From: Nonomuraea roseoviolacea subsp. carminata | GTDB taxonomy: Bacteria; Actinomycetota; Actinomycetes; Streptosporangiales; Streptosporangiaceae | Assembly (NCBI RefSeq): GCF_024172185.1 | Contig: NZ_JAMZEC010000001.1 | Span: 6,913,001-6,977,000 of the forward strand | Direction of reading: 5' to 3' | Length of the DNA: 64,000 nucleotides | Shown: positions 36,918-44,233 of the stretch, one piece after another | How the letters are laid out: each line of letters starts with the position of its first letter | How positions within the stretch are numbered: the first letter of the stretch is position 1 | Position numbers and translations under genes: made by a program | The notes under the pieces: model-generated | What the model was told of the DNA's origin: nothing | The model's database searches: none | Seen by the model: only the letters and a program-made list of their open reading frames with translations

Positions 36918-39010
36918 CGACCGCCGTGAGCCTGGCCGGCCGCCGCCGCGCGTCCCGGCGCGCCGCCGCCCCCGCGCCGCGCTGGTCGCGGCCCGCCCTG
37001 TGGGCCGTGCTCGCCGCCGCCTTCGTCCTGTACGCGTGGGCGCTCAGCGGGTACGCCAACGAGTACTACGCCGCCGCCGTCCTGTCCGGCACCAAGAGCT
37101 GGAAGGCGTTCTTCTTCGGCGCCGTCGACGCGGGCTCCTACATCACCGTGGACAAGCCGCCGTTCGCGCTCTGGGTGATGGGACTGTCGGCCCGGGTGTT
37201 CGGGTTCGGGACGTGGAGCATGCTGCTGCCGCAGGCCGTCGCGGGCGTGGCCGCCGTCGCCCTGGTGCACGGCGGTGTGCTGCGCGCCTACGGCGGCGTC
37301 CGGCAGGGGCATGTGGCCGCGCTGCTCGCGGCCGTCGTCATGACCCTCACGCCCATCACCGTGGCCATCAACCGGGACAACAACCCCGACACCGTCCTCG
37401 TGCTGCTGCTCGTGCTGGCGGCGTGGTTCTGCCTGGAGTCGCTGCGCACCGGGCGGCTGCGGCCGCTGCTGCTGTGCGCGCTGTTCGTGGGGCTCGCGTT
37501 CAACACCAAGATGCTCCAGGCGTACCTGGTGGTGCCGGCGTTCGCGCTCGCCTACCTGGTGTGCGCCCGGGGGACCGTGGCGCGGAGGATCGGGCACCTG
37601 CTGGCGGCCGGCGCCGTGCTGGCGGTCTCCAGCGCCTGGTGGATGGTGATCGTGGACCTGTGGCCGGCCGGGTCCCGCCCGTACATCGGCGGATCGACCG
37701 ACAACTCCGTCCGGGACCTCGTCATCGGCTACAACGGCCTGGGCCGGATCTTCGGCCAGGGCGGCCCCGGCGGGTCAGCCGGGTTCGGCGGGGGCGCTTC
37801 CTTCGGCGGCGAGTCAGGTGCCGGGCGGCTGTTCAACGACATCATGGCCGGGCAGATCTCGTGGCTGCTGCCGTTCTGCGCGCTCGCCCTGGCGTTCGCG
37901 GCGCTGACCCGCTGGACCGCCCGCCGCGCCGCCGCCGAGGGGGCGGCCGGAGATCCGGACGGCGCGCCCGCGACCTCGCCTTCGGACGGCGTGCCCGGGG
38001 GCGGCGACCGTGACGGCGCGAGCGGTGCGGCGTGGCTGGTCTGGGGCGGCTGGCTGGCCGTCCACTACGTGGTGTTCAGCTTCTCCAGCGGCACCTTCCA
38101 CCCGTACTACACCACCGCCATGGCCCCGGCCGTGGCCGCGATCACCGGCATGGGCGGCGTGCTCATGTGGCGGGCCTTCCGCCGGTCGCGGACCTGGGCG
38201 TGGGTGCTGCCCCTGGCGGTCGCGGTCACGGGCGGCTGGTCCTTCGCCGTGCTGCGCCGCACCCCCGACTTCGTGCCGTGGCTGGCGTGGGCCGTGCTCG
38301 CCGCCACCGTCCTCGCCGTCGCCGGGCTGGCGACGGCCGGGCTCGTCCTCGCCGGCCGCGGTCGCCTGGCCGCCCGGGTCGCCGTGGGCGCGCTGGCCGC
38401 CACGCTGGTCGCCGGGCTGGCCGGGCCCGCCGCGTACGCGGTCTCGCCGCTCGGCTCGCGGGTGAACGGCACCAACCCGACCGCAGGGCCGTCGGCGGGC
38501 CGCACGGGCTTCGGCCCCATGGGCGGGATGCCCCCCGGCGGCATGCCGCCCGGTCAGTACGGCGCCTTCCGCGGCCGGTTCCCCGAGGGCACGCGGCCCC
38601 CGCAGGACGGCCAGAACGGCCAGGAGCCGCAGGCCGACGGCCGGAGCGGCCGGATGACGGGCGGCCCGGGAGGCGGCGTCGGCGACTCCATGGTCGAGTA
38701 CCTGCTGGCCCACCAGGGCCCGGCCGAGTGGCTCGTCGCCGTGGACAGCGCCCAGCAGGCGTCCTCGATCATCCTGTCCACCGGCAAGCCGGTGATCGCG
38801 ATGGGCGGCTTCACCGGCAGCGACCCGGCCATGACCGTCGATCGTCTCAAGGAGCTCGTCTCCTCCGGCCGGCTGCGGTACGTGCTCGGCGGCGGCGACC
38901 GCGGCGGTCCCGGCCGGGGTGACAGCGAGGTCTCCACCTGGGTGCGGGAGAACTGTGCCGCCGTGGACGGCCAGGACGGCCTCCACGACTGCTCCGCCGC
39001 GGCCTCCTGA
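36914..39010 (+). CDS. GT39 family membrane glycosyltransferase (ArnT/PMT-like) with C-terminal extracellular domain
   Basis: 698 residues with about ten to twelve helices. The first loop has the acidic pair of PMT-like enzymes (WALSGYANEYYAAAV; GAVDAGSYITVDKPP). A Gly/Met/Pro-rich linker near 530-570 (MGGMPPGGMPPG) leads to an extracellular C-terminal domain (about 585-698) with VEYLLAHQGPAEWLVAV and IAMGGFTGSDPAM. It should transfer a sugar from a polyprenyl-phosphate donor made by the coupled GT2-GtrA enzyme to an envelope acceptor. Acceptor unknown. Confidence 0.9.
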   Translation: MTTAVSLAGRRRASRRAAAPAPRWSRPALWAVLAAAFVLYAWALSGYANEYYAAAVLSGTKSWKAFFFGAVDAGSYITVDKPPFALWVMGLSARVFGFGTWSMLLPQAVAGVAAVALVHGGVLRAYGGVRQGHVAALLAAVVMTLTPITVAINRDNNPDTVLVLLLVLAAWFCLESLRTGRLRPLLLCALFVGLAFNTKMLQAYLVVPAFALAYLVCARGTVARRIGHLLAAGAVLAVSSAWWMVIVDLWPAGSRPYIGGSTDNSVRDLVIGYNGLGRIFGQGGPGGSAGFGGGASFGGESGAGRLFNDIMAGQISWLLPFCALALAFAALTRWTARRAAAEGAAGDPDGAPATSPSDGVPGGGDRDGASGAAWLVWGGWLAVHYVVFSFSSGTFHPYYTTAMAPAVAAITGMGGVLMWRAFRRSRTWAWVLPLAVAVTGGWSFAVLRRTPDFVPWLAWAVLAATVLAVAGLATAGLVLAGRGRLAARVAVGALAATLVAGLAGPAAYAVSPLGSRVNGTNPTAGPSAGRTGFGPMGGMPPGGMPPGQYGAFRGRFPEGTRPPQDGQNGQEPQADGRSGRMTGGPGGGVGDSMVEYLLAHQGPAEWLVAVDSAQQASSIILSTGKPVIAMGGFTGSDPAMTVDRLKELVSSGRLRYVLGGGDRGGPGRGDSEVSTWVRENCAAVDGQDGLHDCSAAAS

Positions 39011-39028
39011 CGGATATAGGCTGGCCCG

Positions 39029-39646
39029 GTGCGGAGTACGTCCCGGGCCGATCAGGCAGACCAGCGCAGGGCCGAGCTGCTCGAGGCCACGCGCAAGGTG
39101 GTGCTGGAGCGGGGTCTGGCCCACACCAGGATCGCCGACATCGCCAAGTCGATCAACGTGAGCGGTGGCCTCATCCACTACCACTTCGCGACCAAGGACG
39201 AGCTGATCACCGCCATGCTCCGGGCTACGCTCGACATCGAGAGCGCCAAGCTCGACGAGCTGGTCGCGGGCCCGGGCTCGGCGGTGGAGCGCCTCGACCG
39301 GGTGCTGCGCTACTACATCCCGGAGTCGCCGTCCGACCAGAGCTGGCTGCTCTGGATCGACGCGTGGAACACCGCGCTCAGGGAGCCGGCCGTCAACGAG
39401 ATCATGCTGGAGCTGGAGACGGCCTGGCTCGACGCGCTGGCCCGGGTGCTGTCCGACGGCACGGAGGCGGGGGAGTTCGCCTGCGAGGACCCGGCCGGCG
39501 CGGCCGAGCGGATCGACGCCATGCTCGACGGGCTCATCATCCGCTATACCCTGCATCCCGACGTGCTCGACCGGGGGCGGCTGCTGGCCCACGCCCGCAC
39601 CGCCGCCGCCGGCGAGGCCGGCATCCCGGTGACGTCCTTCTCATGA
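39029..39646 (+). CDS. TetR-family regulator (BetI-like)
   Basis: 205 residues from a GTG start, 18 bp after the GT39 stop, so possibly co-transcribed with the glycosyltransferases. TetR N-terminus: ELLEATRKVVLERG, IADIAKSINVSGGLIHYHFATKDELI. The C-terminal domain is of the TetR_C_6/BetI type (WLLWIDAWNTALREPAVNE). Target unknown. Confidence 0.87.
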   Translation: MRSTSRADQADQRRAELLEATRKVVLERGLAHTRIADIAKSINVSGGLIHYHFATKDELITAMLRATLDIESAKLDELVAGPGSAVERLDRVLRYYIPESPSDQSWLLWIDAWNTALREPAVNEIMLELETAWLDALARVLSDGTEAGEFACEDPAGAAERIDAMLDGLIIRYTLHPDVLDRGRLLAHARTAAAGEAGIPVTSFS

Positions 39647-39660
39647 CGGTTACGTCATGA
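39641..39660. terminator. Hairpin at the TetR stop codon
   Basis: TCATGACG-GTTA-CGTCATGA is a perfect 8-bp stem with a 4-nt loop overlapping the TetR stop. It separates convergent genes and may end transcription, though it is less GC-rich than the other terminators and could be a protein site. Confidence 0.5.
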
Positions 39661-39685
39661 CGGGGCCGGGGCTCTCCCGGCGCGC

Positions 39686-39952
39686 TCAGGCGGGCAGCGC
39701 GGCCAGGAGGAACGCGAGGCGGGCCGCGGCCGACTCGACGTCGTCGGCCGTGCCGAGCCGGTAGCCCCACGAGGTGACGAAGCTGCCGTCCTCGGCGCAC
39801 GTCACGGTCTCGGCGAGCGTGGTGGAGAAGCGGTTGCGCACCGACACGTACGCCGGGTCACTGGCCAGCGAGAGGCTCTGGACCGCCAGATCGGCGTGAC
39901 GACCGGCGTGCCACGCGAACCGCTCAAGGCTGAGCGCGGTATCCAGCATCAT
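39686..39952 (-). CDS. Small protein linked to the XRE regulator
   Basis: 88 residues, unknown function, preceded by GGAGGTGA. It starts with two ATGs and has no membrane helix or signal peptide. The middle shows a short beta pattern (TLAETVTCAEDGSFVTSWGYRLG) and a C-terminal helix (AAARLAFLLAALPA). It is 71 bp from the end of the XRE gene and transcribed in the same direction. Small proteins of this size are regular neighbours of DUF5753-type XRE regulators in actinomycetes. Confidence 0.65.
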   Translation of the reverse strand: MMLDTALSLERFAWHAGRHADLAVQSLSLASDPAYVSVRNRFSTTLAETVTCAEDGSFVTSWGYRLGTADDVESAAARLAFLLAALPA

Positions 39953-39981
39953 GCGTCACCTCCGCAACGTCTCCCGCGACA

Positions 39982-40019
39982 GAATTGCACGATCTTGTGG
40001 AGGCGGGCAAGCAATTGCG
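39982..40019. promoter_or_regulatory. AATTGC half-sites upstream of the 88-residue gene
   Basis: GAATTGCAC (39982-39990) and GCAATTGCG (40011-40019) lie upstream of the 88-residue gene, in an unusually AT-rich stretch. They share the AATTGC core with the 16-bp palindrome on the other side of the XRE gene. Confidence 0.4.
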
Positions 40020-40023
40020 AGGA

Positions 40024-40875
40024 TCAATGCGCGGATTGTTTCCGATATTGGTCAAGAACGCGGATGATGACGTCCCTGCCGTCCTCGTCGAAGACGGCCA
40101 CCTTGGCGAAGTCCTCGAAGGCCCGCACGTAGAAGGCGATGTCGTCCGGGTCCCGTAGCACCAGGTCCTTGGTCAGGGTGGCGACGCCGACCATGGCGTC
40201 GTTGTAGATCCAGAACCCGTTGATCGGAGCGGACGGCATCTCCGCGGTGTAGGGGACGACCCCGAACTCGACGTTCGGCAGGGTGCTGACGGCCAGCAGC
40301 CGGTCGAGCTGGCCGCGCATGACGTCGAGCGGGGCGAGCCGGGTGTGCAGCGCCGACTCGGGCAGCACGAACCGGAACGTCCGCGCGCGGTCGTAGAGGA
40401 TCTCCTGGCGCTGCATCCGGACCCGGACCGCGGCGTCGATCTGCTCGGGCGCGCTGTAGAGGCGCTTGACCTTGCTGAACACGTGCCGGGAGTACTCGGC
40501 GGTCTGGAGCAGGCCGACGATGATGTTCGGCTCGAACACCCGGAAGAGCCGGGTGCGGGCCTCCAGGTCGCGGATGTCCTCCTGGAGCGCGGCCAGGCCG
40601 CTGCGGTGCCGCTGCTTCCAGTCGTCGTGCCGCTCCAGCAGCGCGATCGCCTGCCGGATCAGGTCGTCGGTGGTCTCGGCGCCGGCCCCCACGGCCTGCG
40701 CCCACACCACGACGTCGTCCTCGGTGGCCGTCTGCCGGGCGTTCTCCAGGCGTGAGACCTTGGACGGCTGCCAGCGCAGCCGCTCGGCCAGGTCCTTCCC
40801 CGACAGGTGCGCGGCCTCGCGAAGCTGCCGGAGCTGACTGCCGAGGTCGATCCGCGCCTGCTGAAAGGACGTCAC
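40024..40875 (-). CDS. XRE-family regulator with DUF5753 domain
   Basis: 283 residues from a GTG. The N-terminal helix-turn-helix is LGSQLRQLREAAHLSGKDLA followed by WQPSKVSRLENARQ. The C-terminal DUF5753 domain has IVGLLQTAEYSRHVF, RQEIL, FVLPESALHTRL and GFWIYNDAMVGV. These regulators are abundant in filamentous actinomycetes, often beside small DUF397-like or unnamed genes, and some affect development or antibiotic production. It is flanked by two small genes, each near AATTGC-type dyads. Confidence 0.92.
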   Translation of the reverse strand: MTSFQQARIDLGSQLRQLREAAHLSGKDLAERLRWQPSKVSRLENARQTATEDDVVVWAQAVGAGAETTDDLIRQAIALLERHDDWKQRHRSGLAALQEDIRDLEARTRLFRVFEPNIIVGLLQTAEYSRHVFSKVKRLYSAPEQIDAAVRVRMQRQEILYDRARTFRFVLPESALHTRLAPLDVMRGQLDRLLAVSTLPNVEFGVVPYTAEMPSAPINGFWIYNDAMVGVATLTKDLVLRDPDDIAFYVRAFEDFAKVAVFDEDGRDVIIRVLDQYRKQSAH

Positions 40876-40979
40876 GCCGCAAGAGGCTAGACGGGACGGG
40901 GTGGATCATGCCAGAGGCAGTGGCGCAATCGTGACCAAGCAACAGCGGAATGTGGCGAACCGGATGCCGGATCGCTCTT

Positions 40980-41201
40980 TCACGGTGTCGGTGGCTCCGC
41001 CAGAACGCGGCGGGCGATCTCGGTGATCAGCTCCCGGGGCACCTCCACCGCGTCCTCCCCGTCGAGGACGTCGCGCAGGTCGGCGAGGGCCTCGGGATCG
41101 GTCAGCCGCAGGCCCTGCACCACGATGGTGCCGCGGTCGGTCTCGTACAGGGTGGGGCAGGCGCCCGCCTCCGACGTGGAGCCGAGGAACCGCATGCGCA
41201 T
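40980..41201 (-). CDS. Small protein linked to the XRE regulator
   Basis: 73 residues from the ATG at 41201, with GGAAGGA at good spacing; an ATG at 41195 is possible. The sequence (RFLGSTSEAGACPTLYETD, then TIVVQGLRLTDPEALADL, then VEVPRELI) follows a pattern I know from unnamed actinomycete proteins encoded beside XRE/DUF5753 genes. No function is assigned. A perfect 16-bp palindrome lies 33 bp upstream. Confidence 0.7.
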   Translation of the reverse strand: MRMRFLGSTSEAGACPTLYETDRGTIVVQGLRLTDPEALADLRDVLDGEDAVEVPRELITEIARRVLAEPPTP

Positions 41202-41233
41202 GGTTGGGTCCTTCCCCCATGGACAAAGATCTG

Positions 41234-41249
41234 CAATTGCGCGCAATTG
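41234..41249. promoter_or_regulatory. 16-bp palindrome upstream of the 73-residue gene
   Basis: CAATTGCGCGCAATTG is perfectly symmetric. It lies in an AT-rich patch upstream of the 73-residue gene and shares its CAATTGCG half with a site near 40012. A natural ligand is the XRE regulator encoded between the two sites. Confidence 0.65.
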
Positions 41250-41355
41250 TATGGCTCGCAGGGATACATCCGATCGTTTTTGGAAAAATCGGCATATTGG
41301 GGCAGAGGGGGGATTCTCCGGTCAGAAAGGCCGACAGGGAAAGTCAGCCCGCGGA

Positions 41356-42162
41356 TCAGCCCAGAGCCTGCATGAACGGGAGGAACTGCCGGGTGCGGTC
41401 ACCAGGCAGGCTCCCGTTCCGCACCATAAGAGAGACCTCCCACGGCCGCCCCATCCCGTGGGCCACCGCCCAGGCGACCAGCTCCTCCTGGGCGAGGTCG
41501 AGGTCCATGCGCACCTCGCCGCCGGCGTCGAGGGCCAGGTCGCCGATCAGCGCTCGCGCCGTGGCGGGGTCCTCGGCCACGACGGGACCGATGACGACGT
41601 CCGTATCGTTGCGCCAGCAGTGGCCGAAACCCTTCTCCGCCACCCGGACGGAGACCCCGAACCCGAACATGCGACGCAGCACCTCCGACCGGTCGGTGCC
41701 GAAGATCTCCGCGTCGAGCGCCAGGATCGCGCCGAGGTCGTCACCGGTCGCCGGGCGGGTCACGCCGGACGGCTCGCCCGCGAACACGCCGGTGTGCTTG
41801 GCGACCCGGCCCACGGTGCGGAAGCCGAGCCGCTCGTACAGCGGGCGGCCCTCCTCCGTGGCGTGCAGCGAGACGGTACGGTCGCCGGCCTCCTCCAGCG
41901 CGTGCTCCATGAGCGCGCGGGCGAGCCCCTGGCGGGCGTGACGCTCGGCGGTGAGGACCATGCTGATCACGGCGTGGTCGTGGCCGTAGCGGGTCAGGAT
42001 GTTCGTCGCCGCCAGCCCGTCGCCGTCGGGCGCGTCGATGCCGTAGCCCTGGCCGACGTCGAGCAGCAGCGCCCACTTGTGGCGTTCGGGCCCCCACTGG
42101 CGCGAGGTGGCCAGGCGGGTGCAGGCGTCCAGGTCGGCTGAGCCGAGGCGGCGGATCCTCAT
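41356..42162 (-). CDS. Tandem GNAT acetyltransferase
   Basis: 268 residues from the ATG at 42162; a GTG one codon earlier is better spaced from GGAAGGA, and an ATG at 42174 also exists. The first GNAT half has VLTAERHARQGLARALMEHALEEAG and LYERLGFRTVGR. The second half (about 140-268) is a degenerate GNAT-like domain (DLGAILALDAEIFGTDRSEVL). This two-domain layout is typical of actinomycete GNATs such as those acting on small amines. Substrate unknown. Confidence 0.82.
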   Translation of the reverse strand: MRIRRLGSADLDACTRLATSRQWGPERHKWALLLDVGQGYGIDAPDGDGLAATNILTRYGHDHAVISMVLTAERHARQGLARALMEHALEEAGDRTVSLHATEEGRPLYERLGFRTVGRVAKHTGVFAGEPSGVTRPATGDDLGAILALDAEIFGTDRSEVLRRMFGFGVSVRVAEKGFGHCWRNDTDVVIGPVVAEDPATARALIGDLALDAGGEVRMDLDLAQEELVAWAVAHGMGRPWEVSLMVRNGSLPGDRTRQFLPFMQALG

Positions 42163-42268
42163 CACGCCCGGCATCCTTCCGTATCCGGAAGCGGGCTCAC
42201 AAACCGTTTTGTCCCGCTGTCCCCATCGCCTGGTGGGTTTGGTGGGGTATAAGAGAAAGGAGCGTGTC

Positions 42269-42366
42269 GTGGCGGTTGATGTGGGTGGGACTACCCGGCA
42301 GGGCGGCCTCATCAGCCGCGACGACGCGCTCCGCCCCGCGCGGGCCGTGCCCCGGTGCCCCGGGGC
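42269..42366 (+). pseudogene. N-terminal remnant of a ROK-family sugar kinase
   Basis: A GTG at 42269, 8 nt after AAAGGAG, starts VAVDVGGTT-QGGLISRDDALRPARAVP. This resembles the first 30 residues of ROK kinases (V.A.DVGGTT...GL.D..G.....R.VP), including the DxGGT phosphate motif. The likeness ends there, and the 3' end of the convergent XRE gene takes over at 42367. The frame stays open to 42439 but the rest does not look like a kinase. I read it as a deletion remnant. A TATAAG sequence lies at 42248. Confidence 0.5.
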
Positions 42367-43206
42367 TCAGCCGCTCACCTGCGCCATCCCGAGCAGCAGC
42401 ATCGCGTCGTGGTCGGGGGTGCCCGGTTCCGCCTGGTAGACGACCAGCCGATGCCCGTCGCTGCGCGCGACGGTCAGCACCTCGTACGTCAGGTTCATGG
42501 CGCCCACGGCCGGATGCCGGAAGCACTTGCGGCCGTTGGCCCGCTTGCCCACGTCGTAGCGCTCCCACAGGGCGGCGAACTCCCGGCTCTTGACGGCCAG
42601 CTCACCCACCACGGCGACCACGTCGGGCGCGTCGGGGTACGTCCCCGCGGCGGCACGCAGATGGGCCACCGTGGCCGCGGCCACCTCGTCCCAGTTGCCG
42701 TAGACGCTTCTGCCCTGCGGGTGCAGGAAGGTGTAGCGCGCGGTGTTGCGCAGCGGGGCCGGCCACTCCTCGATCCCCGGCAGCAGCCGCATCCCCGCCT
42801 CGTTGGCGGCCAGCAGGTCGTTGGCCCGGCTCAGCACCTGGGCGGGGTGCGGGGCGACGATGTCCAGCAACCGGCGCACCTCCGCCCTGACCTGCCGGAC
42901 CGGCCGGACGGCGGCGGGCCTGGCCGCGGGAGCGTTGGCCAGCTCGAACAGGTGCTTGCGCGCGTCCTCGTCCAACCGCAGCACGCCCGCGATCGCCTCC
43001 AGCACCGCCGGGCCGGGATTGCCCTGCTTGCCCTGCTCCAGGCGGGTGTAGTACTCGATGCTCACCCCGGCGAGCATCGCCACCTCCTCGCGGCGCAGCC
43101 CTGGCGTCCGGCGGCGCCCGGTGGTGGCGGGCAGGCCCGCCTCCTGGGGCGCGATCCGGGACCGCCGCGCCCGCAGGAACTCGCCGAGATCGGTCTTCGC
43201 TGCCAT
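42367..43206 (-). CDS. XRE-family regulator with MmyB-like ligand domain
   Basis: 279 residues from the ATG at 43206. The N-terminal helix-turn-helix has LGEFLRARRSRI, RRTPGLRREEVAMLAGVSIEYYTRLEQGK. The C-terminal domain matches the MmyB ligand-binding family (FELANAPAA; LLDIVAPHPAQVLSRANDLLAANEAG; YTFLHPQGRSVYGNWDEVA; CFRHPAVGAMNLTYEVL). MmyB-like regulators usually control an adjacent reductase or dehydrogenase, here the divergent beta-hydroxyacid-dehydrogenase-like gene. Confidence 0.92.
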   Translation of the reverse strand: MAAKTDLGEFLRARRSRIAPQEAGLPATTGRRRTPGLRREEVAMLAGVSIEYYTRLEQGKQGNPGPAVLEAIAGVLRLDEDARKHLFELANAPAARPAAVRPVRQVRAEVRRLLDIVAPHPAQVLSRANDLLAANEAGMRLLPGIEEWPAPLRNTARYTFLHPQGRSVYGNWDEVAAATVAHLRAAAGTYPDAPDVVAVVGELAVKSREFAALWERYDVGKRANGRKCFRHPAVGAMNLTYEVLTVARSDGHRLVVYQAEPGTPDHDAMLLLGMAQVSG

Positions 43207-43243
43207 CGCCCCAGTATGTCGCCCCGCCGGCGGCCCGAGGGTG

Positions 43244-43256
43244 GCCCTGCCAGGGC
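43244..43256. promoter_or_regulatory. Possible operator between MmyB-like regulator and reductase
   Basis: GCCCT-GCC-AGGGC is a perfect 5-bp dyad near the middle of the 136-bp divergent spacer. A second inverted pair, GCCTGCC (43270) and GGCAGGC (43291), follows. Either could bind the divergent MmyB-like regulator. Confidence 0.35.
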
Positions 43257-43342
43257 ACCCCTTCGGCGGGCCTGCCTCACCGCCTTCCGCGGCAGGCAAG
43301 ATGCCATCGCACGCTGATCGGGCACCGACCAAGGAGACAACG

Positions 43343-44200
43343 ATGGCAGTCGTGGCAATCGTCGGATTGGGCATCATGGGCCGGGGCATGGCCGCCAACC
43401 TGGCCCGTGAGGGGCACGAGGTGGTCCTGTGGAACCGCAGCCAGCTGCGGCCCGAGGTCCTGTCGGCGATCCCGGCCGACGCGCGGATGGCGGCCACCCC
43501 GGCCGAGGCCGCCCGCCGGGCCGACGCGGTCTTCGAGGTGACCGCCGACGACGGGTCCTCGCGCGCCGTTTGGCTGGGCCCCGAAGGCATCCTGGCCGGC
43601 GCCCGCCCCGGCACGGTCCTGATCACGTCGGCCACCCTGTCGGTCGACTGGATCGCCGAGCTCGCGGCCGCCTGCGCGAAGCAGGACCTCCCCTTCCTCG
43701 ACATGCCGGTCACGGGCGGGGCGGAAGGCGCAAGGACCGGCAACCTCACGATGCTGGCCGGCGGCGACGCGGCACTGCTGTCCGGTCTCGACCCGGTGCT
43801 GGGGGCCGTCGCCCGGCAGGTCAGGCACTTCGGGCCCGTCGGCGCCGGCACGCGCTTCAAGCTGGTGCTCAACACGTTGCAGGCCGTGCACATGGCCGCG
43901 TTCGGCGAGGCGATGAGGCTCGCCGCGGAGGCCGGGCTGGACCTCGGGCAGGTGGGGGCCGCGCTGCTGGAGCGGCCCGGCGGGGTCGTCACCAAGCTGG
44001 CGCACGACAACCTCGTCAGCCCGCCCGACCCGATCAACTTCTCCGCCGAGTGGGCGCGCAAGGACCTCGACTACGCGTCCCGCCTGGCGGGGCCCGACGG
44101 GTACCCCTTCCTCGACGCGGTGCTCGGGGCCTTCACCCGGGTCGTGGCCGAGGGCCGGGGCGGGGAGGACTGGAGCGTCGTCAACCGGCCCGCGTCCTGA
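43343..44200 (+). CDS. NAD(P)-dependent beta-hydroxyacid dehydrogenase family reductase
   Basis: 285 residues with an N-terminal Rossmann motif (VAIVGLGIMGRGMAANLAREGH), the family signature around DMPVTGGAEGARTGNLTMLAGG and the catalytic Lys region GAGTRFKLVLNTLQAVHMAAFGEA. It belongs to the 3-hydroxyisobutyrate/glyoxylate/imine reductase group. An AAGGAG site precedes the ATG. Control by the divergent MmyB-like regulator is likely. Substrate unknown. Confidence 0.9.
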   Translation: MAVVAIVGLGIMGRGMAANLAREGHEVVLWNRSQLRPEVLSAIPADARMAATPAEAARRADAVFEVTADDGSSRAVWLGPEGILAGARPGTVLITSATLSVDWIAELAAACAKQDLPFLDMPVTGGAEGARTGNLTMLAGGDAALLSGLDPVLGAVARQVRHFGPVGAGTRFKLVLNTLQAVHMAAFGEAMRLAAEAGLDLGQVGAALLERPGGVVTKLAHDNLVSPPDPINFSAEWARKDLDYASRLAGPDGYPFLDAVLGAFTRVVAEGRGGEDWSVVNRPAS

Positions 44201-44233
44201 CCGGCTCCGGCCTGTCGGGGGCCGGTCAGGACG
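44193..44233. terminator. Bidirectional terminator covering both stop codons
   Basis: CGTCCTGACCGGC (44193-44205) and GCCGGTCAGGACG (44221-44233) form a perfect 13-bp stem with a 15-nt loop. The stop codons of the two convergent genes both lie within the arms, which is an economical arrangement. Confidence 0.8.
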
